The notes under the pieces are model-generated. The model saw nothing but the letters and a program-made list of their open reading frames with translations. It was not told the origin of the DNA and ran no database searches. Below, piece by piece: positions 6,792 through 10,347 of a stretch of 10,347 nucleotides of DNA. Source of the DNA: Thermoleophilia bacterium (lineage in GTDB: Bacteria > Actinomycetota > Thermoleophilia > Gaiellales > SKUG01); the NCBI GenBank assembly GCA_025964465.1, contig JAOPYS010000450.1, forward strand, positions 1 through 10,347, given 5' to 3'. The translations under genes and the position numbers were made by a program. Position 1 is the stretch's first letter. Each line of letters begins with the position of its first letter.

Positions 6792-6805
6792 CTCCGTTGA
6801 ACCAC
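6792..6805 (-). promoter_or_regulatory. Conserved 14-mer box, gene C promoter
   Basis: CTCCGTTGAACCAC on the plus strand, identical to 5451-5464, and again 17 nt from the palindrome while the intervening bases differ. Conservation of the box and of the spacing, but not of the spacer sequence, argues for function over simple recent duplication. A -10 role is inferred. Confidence 0.5.
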
Positions 6806-6822
6806 GTCGGCGACATCCGCGC

Positions 6823-6838
6823 TGCGAGGTGCCTCACA
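6823..6838. promoter_or_regulatory. CRP-like palindrome between gene C and the PolX gene
   Basis: TGCGAGGTGCCTCACA on the plus strand, or TGTGAGGCACCTCGCA on the minus strand, fits TGTGA-N6-TCACA with one change in the outer halves. It differs from the 5482-5497 site at three of 16 positions. It lies 88 bp before the gene C start on one side. On the other, its centre is about 43.5 bp before the PolX start codon, so it could influence both directions. Confidence 0.68.
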
Positions 6839-6861
6839 TGGGACGGGGGAACGTGTCGAGG

Positions 6862-6867
6862 TAGGGT
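6862..6867 (+). promoter_or_regulatory. -10 element of a probable leaderless PolX promoter
   Basis: TAGGGT fits the actinobacterial TANNNT -10 pattern and is followed by exactly six bases before the ATG at 6874, so transcription would begin at the start codon. A weak TGGGAC at 6839-6844 is 17 nt upstream and could be the -35. The alternative is an ordinary leader using AGGG as a weak Shine-Dalgarno. Confidence 0.45.
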
Positions 6868-6873
6868 CCCGCC

Positions 6874-8628
6874 ATGCGCAACGTCGAGATCGCCGATGCC
6901 TTCGCCGAGCTGGCCGACCGGCTCGCCCTGCAGGACGAGAAGCCGTACCGCTACATGGCCTATCGCCGCGCCGCGACGACGTTCCGCGAGCTGGGCGACT
7001 CCGTGCAGGTGTTGAGCGAGGAGGGGCGCCTGCGCGAGATCGACGGCGTGGGCGATGCCATCGAGGAGAAGGTCCGCTCGCTGCTGGCCACGGGGTCGTT
7101 CCCGGCGCTCGACCGCGCGCGCGAACAGGTGCCCGAGTCGCTGCTGGCGCTCACCCGCCTGCCGGGCGTCGGCGCGTCCACCGCCCGCAAGGTCCACGCG
7201 GCGCTCGACGGGGAGTCGTTCGAGTCGCTGCTGGAGCGCGCGGCCGCGGGGACGCTCCCGACGGGTGACGGCGTGACCAAGAAGGTCGTCGACGCGCTGG
7301 CCAACGAGGCCGCGCGGCGCGCGGCCGGGGGCGGCTCGGCAGGGGCCGGGTCGTCGGGGGTGCCGCGAGGCGAGGATGGCGAACCGCTCCCCGGCCCGTG
7401 GATCCGTCGCGACCAGGCTGCGGCACTGCTGGAGACGATCGCCGAGCTGCTGCCGGACGGCGTGCGCGACCCGCACCCCTCCGGCGCGTACGTGCGTGGC
7501 CTCGAGCTCGTGCAGGGCGTCACGGTCGTGGCCGTCGCCGACGACCCGCAGGCCGCCGCGGCGCAGGTCGCCGACCTCGTCGGCAGCCGCGCCTGGGAGC
7601 GCTCCGCCCCGGACACGCCGCGCCTGCCGGTGCTGGCTGACGTCCCGCCCGAGCAGGTCGTAGACCTCCAGCTGGTGAGCCCGGCGGGCATCCCCGTGGT
7701 GATCGCCGTCGCGTCCCCGGAGGGAGCAGACCTCGCCCTGCACCGCCTCGCCGGGCCGGGCGCGTGGGTCGCGCTCGAGTCCACGCCCCGTCCCGGGGGA
7801 AGCGTCCCCTACGAGCTGCGCGACCGCGTGCTGGCCGGAGGGATGGCGCTCGAGGACGTCCCCGCCGACCTGGTCACGGCGGCCGACCTGCGCGGCGAGC
7901 TGCACGCCCATTCGGACTGGTCCGACGGCCGCGCCACGATCCTCGACATGGCGCGCGCGGCGCGCGATCGCGGCGACGAGTTCTTCAACGTCACCGACCA
8001 CTCCGCGCCCTACACGATGGTCGGCGGCCTCGACCCCGACCGCATCCACGCACAGGCCGACGAGATCCGCGCGGCCAACGAGCAGCTCCAGCGCGAGCAC
8101 GAGGAGGACGGCGAGCCGTTGCTCCGGGTGCTGCGCGGCACGGAGCTGGAGATCCTCGCGGACGGGTCGCTCGGCCTGCCGGACGCCATCCTGCGCGAGC
8201 TGGACTGGGTGGTGGCGTCGCTGCACGTCCAGCAGGGCCAGTCGGCAGCGGACGTGAAGGAGCGCATGCGCCGGGTCGTCGAGAACCCGCTCGTGGACTC
8301 GATCGGCCACCCCACGAGCCGCAAGCTGCTGGTGCGCGAGCGCACCGCGCTCGACGTCGAGTGGCTCGTGGAGGCCGCCGCCGCGACGCACCTGGTGCTC
8401 GAGATCAACGCCGACCCCAACCGGCTCGACCTGGATTCGGAGCAGGCCGCGATGGCGTTGGCGGCCGGGGTGCGCCTGACCGTCAACACCGACGCGCACC
8501 GCACGCGCACCCTCGCGTATCGCGACCACGGGGTGGCCGTGGCCCGTCGCGCGGGCGCCCGCGTGGGGGACGTGGTCAACTGCCTGCCCGTGGAGGAGTT
8601 GCTCGCGGGCCGCCGCCGACACCGATAG
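6874..8628 (+). CDS. polX: PolX-family protein: HhH and PHP domains, polymerase site degenerate
   Basis: Homologue of bacterial PolX DNA repair enzymes (family X polymerase fused to a PHP 3'-5' exonuclease); 584 residues, close to the usual 570 or so. The N-terminal 8-kDa-like domain (1-150) carries helix-hairpin-helix motifs at 56-67 (IDGVGDAIEEKV) and 96-108 (LPGVGASTARKVH). A Gly/Ser linker follows (151-165). The palm motif is altered: where PolX enzymes have a GS..RR segment followed by D-x-D, residues 203-221 read SGAYVRGLELVQGVTVVAV, with G215 and T217 in place of the two metal-binding aspartates. The third aspartate is kept (D264 in VDLQL). The PHP domain looks complete: H344, H346, D351, H376, E424, H451, H479, D540 and H542. 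The likely role is therefore a structure-binding nuclease or phosphoesterase in DNA repair without polymerase activity. The ATG at 6874 matches the family N-terminus. The gene is divergent from small gene C. Confidence 0.88.
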   Translation: MRNVEIADAFAELADRLALQDEKPYRYMAYRRAATTFRELGDSVQVLSEEGRLREIDGVGDAIEEKVRSLLATGSFPALDRAREQVPESLLALTRLPGVGASTARKVHAALDGESFESLLERAAAGTLPTGDGVTKKVVDALANEAARRAAGGGSAGAGSSGVPRGEDGEPLPGPWIRRDQAAALLETIAELLPDGVRDPHPSGAYVRGLELVQGVTVVAVADDPQAAAAQVADLVGSRAWERSAPDTPRLPVLADVPPEQVVDLQLVSPAGIPVVIAVASPEGADLALHRLAGPGAWVALESTPRPGGSVPYELRDRVLAGGMALEDVPADLVTAADLRGELHAHSDWSDGRATILDMARAARDRGDEFFNVTDHSAPYTMVGGLDPDRIHAQADEIRAANEQLQREHEEDGEPLLRVLRGTELEILADGSLGLPDAILRELDWVVASLHVQQGQSAADVKERMRRVVENPLVDSIGHPTSRKLLVRERTALDVEWLVEAAAATHLVLEINADPNRLDLDSEQAAMALAAGVRLTVNTDAHRTRTLAYRDHGVAVARRAGARVGDVVNCLPVEELLAGRRRHR

Positions 8629-8658
8629 CGACATTGCCCGACGCGTCCCGAAATTCGC

Positions 8659-8667
8659 TGCTATGGT
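8659..8667 (+). promoter_or_regulatory. Possible extended -10 of the helicase promoter
   Basis: TGCTATGGT has the TGn extension followed by TATGGT, close to the TANNNT pattern. No convincing -35 is seen at normal spacing (a TTGCCC at 8634 is 22 nt away). If used, transcription would start near 8674, giving a leader of about 130 nt. Confidence 0.35.
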
Positions 8668-8675
8668 GGTCCGTG

Positions 8676-8711
8676 CAGCGCCGCAACCTCGGCGCTGGGG
8701 TTTTCGGTTTG
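8676..8711 (+). terminator. Hairpin with T-rich tail between the PolX and helicase genes
   Basis: A perfect 8-bp stem (CAGCGCCG/CGGCGCTG) with a 6-nt loop is followed by GGGGTTTTCGGTTT. It begins 48 nt after the PolX stop and is the natural terminator of that gene. It also sits just after the possible helicase promoter, so it could be a leader attenuator. The sequence does not decide between the two. Confidence 0.55.
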
Positions 8712-8802
8712 CGTCCCAGGTCGTGGTAACGGTTCGAGGGTTCGGCAGCAGCAAGACCCTCCCGCACGACGCCCGCCCCATCGGCCGGCACGAAGGACCA
8801 AT
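8712..8802 (+). promoter_or_regulatory. Helicase 5' leader with a second stem
   Basis: Besides the hairpin at 8676-8697, a 6-bp stem (GAGGGT at 8736-8741 with ACCCTC at 8756-8761) encloses a 14-nt loop rich in GCA. AAGGA with 5 nt to the TTG start at 8803 is the Shine-Dalgarno and decides that start. I recognise no riboswitch class. Confidence 0.4.
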
Positions 8803-10005
8803 TTGACCGACCACCAGTTCGGCCCCGGCGTCAGCCCGGCCGTCGCCGATGCGCTCGTCGCACGCGGCATCACGTCACTCTTCCCCATCCAGCAGCAGGT
8901 CGTGCCCGTGGCCGACGAGGGGCGCGACATCCTCGCCCGCTCCCCCACCGGCTCGGGCAAGACGATCGCCTTCGGCATTCCGCTCGTGCAGGCGCTCGAC
9001 CTCGACTGGAAGGGCATCCAGGCACTCGTCCTGGTGCCGACCCGCGAGCTCGCGGTCCAGGTGGCCGAGGAGCTCGAGACGCTCATGGCCGACGTGCGCG
9101 TCGCCACGGTGTTCGGCGGCGTCAAGCAGGGCTCGCAGGTGCGTGCCGTGCGCACCGCCAGCGTGCTCGTCGCGTGCCCCGGCCGCCTCGAGGACCTGCT
9201 CCAGCAGCGCGAGGTGGACCTGTCCGGCGTGCACACGCTCGTGCTGGACGAGGCCGACCGCATGCTCGACATGGGCTTCCTGCCGACCGTCGAGCGGATC
9301 CTGCGGCAGGTGCCGTCGGATCGCCAGACCATGCTCTTCTCGGCGACGCTCGACGAGCGGATCGAGGACGTTGCCGCGCGCCACACCGATGACCCCGTCT
9401 CGATCGCCACGGCGCCGCCCAAGACGCGCCCGGACCTGGTCGACCACGCCTTCCTCCCCGCGATCCACGAGGAGAAGCTCGACCTGCTGATGGAGCTGCT
9501 CGACGCCGAGCAGCCCGACCTCACCGCGGTGTTCGTCCGCACCAAGCGTGGCGCGGCGCGGATCGCCAAGCGCCTGGCCAAGCGCGGCCTGCGCACCGCG
9601 GCGCTGCACGGCGACATGGTGCAGAGCGCGCGGCAGCGCGAGCTCGGGCGCTTCGAGCGGGGCGAGGCCGACGTGCTGGTCGCCACCGACGTGTTCGCAC
9701 GCGGGCTGGACATCGATCGCATCACGATGGTCGTCAACTACGACCCCCCGGGCGAGGCCGACGACTACATGCATCGCGCCGGCCGCACCGGTCGAGCCGG
9801 GCGCACGGGCCTCGCGGTGACGTTCGTCCTCGACGACCAGCGGGCAGATGTCCAGGCAATCGTGGACAATCTTGGTCTCGTCGACGAGTTCACACGCAAC
9901 GGGCTCCGGTATGTTCCGAAGCCACAGTCACAAACACGAGCCGCGACCGGCCGCCCCAGGCGCCGTCGCGGAGGCTCGTCACAGCGTTCCGGAAGTCCCG
10001 CCTAG
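8803..10005 (+). CDS. DEAD-box ATP-dependent RNA helicase
   Basis: Unwinds short RNA duplexes using ATP, in RNA turnover, ribosome assembly or cold adaptation. The 400 residues carry the family motifs in order: Q-motif region (F6, PIQ 28-30), motif I SPTGSGKT (47-54), Ia PTRELA (79-84), Ib PGR (126-128), II DEAD (149-152), III SAT (180-182), V ATDVFARGLD (294-303) and VI HRAGRTGR (324-331). It is a compact RhlE-like core with a short basic tail (about 378-395, RPRRRRGG) that probably helps bind RNA; there is no DbpA-type or Csd domain. The TTG start is chosen for the AAGGA Shine-Dalgarno and because the Q motif needs this N-terminus. The last 100 bases before the stop use more A/T-ending codons than the rest. 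A cold-shock protein gene follows after 62 nt on the same strand, which suggests related regulation. Subfamily is not resolved. Confidence 0.95.
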   Translation: MTDHQFGPGVSPAVADALVARGITSLFPIQQQVVPVADEGRDILARSPTGSGKTIAFGIPLVQALDLDWKGIQALVLVPTRELAVQVAEELETLMADVRVATVFGGVKQGSQVRAVRTASVLVACPGRLEDLLQQREVDLSGVHTLVLDEADRMLDMGFLPTVERILRQVPSDRQTMLFSATLDERIEDVAARHTDDPVSIATAPPKTRPDLVDHAFLPAIHEEKLDLLMELLDAEQPDLTAVFVRTKRGAARIAKRLAKRGLRTAALHGDMVQSARQRELGRFERGEADVLVATDVFARGLDIDRITMVVNYDPPGEADDYMHRAGRTGRAGRTGLAVTFVLDDQRADVQAIVDNLGLVDEFTRNGLRYVPKPQSQTRAATGRPRRRRGGSSQRSGSPA

Positions 10006-10067
10006 CGGCGCGAGCTCCCAGAGCACCCAAACACACACAGCGACACGAATACTGGAGTACACGTACC

Positions 10068-10271
10068 ATGGCAACAGGCACCGTCAAGTGGTTCAGCGAC
10101 GAAAAGGGCTTCGGCTTCATCACCCCCGAGTCGGGCAACAGCGACGTCTTCGTCCACCACTCAAACATCGACGGCTCCGGCTTCAAGTCGCTGCCCGAGG
10201 GCGCGAAGGTCGAGTTCGAGACGCAGGAGGGCCGCAAGGGCCTCGAGGCGACGGGCGTGCGCGTCATCTGA
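10068..10271 (+). CDS. cspA: Cold-shock protein, CspA family
   Basis: A single cold-shock domain of 67 residues, the standard length, binding single-stranded RNA and DNA as an RNA chaperone. RNP1 is KGFGFI (13-18) and RNP2 is VFVHHS (27-32); the conserved N-terminal TVKWF and the EGAKVEFE segment are present. The gene starts at ATG with GGAG 10 nt upstream, a rather long spacing, and the leader (10006-10067) is A/C-rich and looks unstructured. It ends in a strong terminator. I could not identify a promoter between the helicase stop and this gene, so it may be cotranscribed with the helicase or read from a promoter within the helicase 3' end. Whether it is cold-induced or constitutive cannot be told from the sequence. 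Confidence 0.97.
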   Translation: MATGTVKWFSDEKGFGFITPESGNSDVFVHHSNIDGSGFKSLPEGAKVEFETQEGRKGLEATGVRVI

Positions 10272-10302
10272 GGAATCTCCTCTGACGCAACACCGTTTCC
10301 TC

Positions 10303-10345
10303 ACGAGGGTCGTCGGCATCACGCCGGCGGCCCTCGTGTGTATTT
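10303..10345 (+). terminator. Intrinsic terminator of the cold-shock gene
   Basis: Arms 10303-10317 and 10323-10337 form a 15-bp stem with two G-U wobbles around the loop ATCAC, followed by GTGTATTT. It begins 31 nt after the stop and is the clearest intrinsic terminator in the window. Confidence 0.85.
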
Positions 10346-10347
10346 CC

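Noticed and set aside
5511..6800. A Pro/Gly-rich 429-residue plus-strand frame over genes B and C
   Set aside because: Antisense of a Gly/Pro-rich gene is itself Pro/Gly-rich. The minus strand has Shine-Dalgarno sites, the shared MDIATT start, promoter blocks and terminators.
6094..8814. A 906-residue minus-strand open frame opposite the PolX gene
   Set aside because: The plus strand carries clear HhH and PHP motifs there; the minus frame has no motif and begins inside the helicase gene.

Overview
The window is very GC-rich, with strong G/C bias at third codon positions, GTG and TTG starts, one leaderless-looking promoter and GC hairpins in place of T-tailed terminators. This suggests a high-GC actinobacterium. 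The Thermoleophilia/Solirubrobacterales direction is only an impression from the cold-shock protein and gene style. Nine protein genes are supported, and no RNA gene, CRISPR array, insertion sequence or phage element was seen. No gene-free stretch exceeds 300 bases; the longest is 5390-5608.

Left part, minus strand, 1-4824. A long TPR-like protein with a C-terminal Crp/Fnr effector domain and HTH (2506-4824) is followed after 37 nt by a soluble polyprenol-phosphate-mannose-synthase-type glycosyltransferase (1731-2468). A hairpin comes next, then a membrane-anchored L,D-transpeptidase with Ig-like and peptidoglycan-binding domains, which runs off the left edge (1-1658). Two of these three genes concern the cell envelope.

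Middle part, minus strand, 4940-6734. Three small Pro/Gly-rich proteins of 146-191 residues have no signal peptide and match no family I recognise. Each is low-complexity sequence around one amphipathic helix of about 20 residues. Two of them start with the same six residues, MDIATT. Upstream of those two genes lies the same promoter block: a 16-bp palindrome matching the CRP consensus TGTGA-N6-TCACA, exactly 17 nt, then an identical 14-mer. The neighbouring TPR-Crp protein keeps the Arg-Glu recognition-helix residues that read such a site. The inferred unit is a local, unusually built Crp-type regulator controlling a small family of low-complexity proteins.

Right part, plus strand, 6874-10271. 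A PolX-type protein has intact HhH and PHP domains but has lost the two adjacent catalytic aspartates of the polymerase. A DEAD-box RNA helicase follows, with a structured leader, and then a cold-shock protein with a strong terminator. The helicase and cold-shock gene form a plausible RNA-remodelling pair. The PolX gene is divergent from the third small gene, and one palindrome could serve both promoters.
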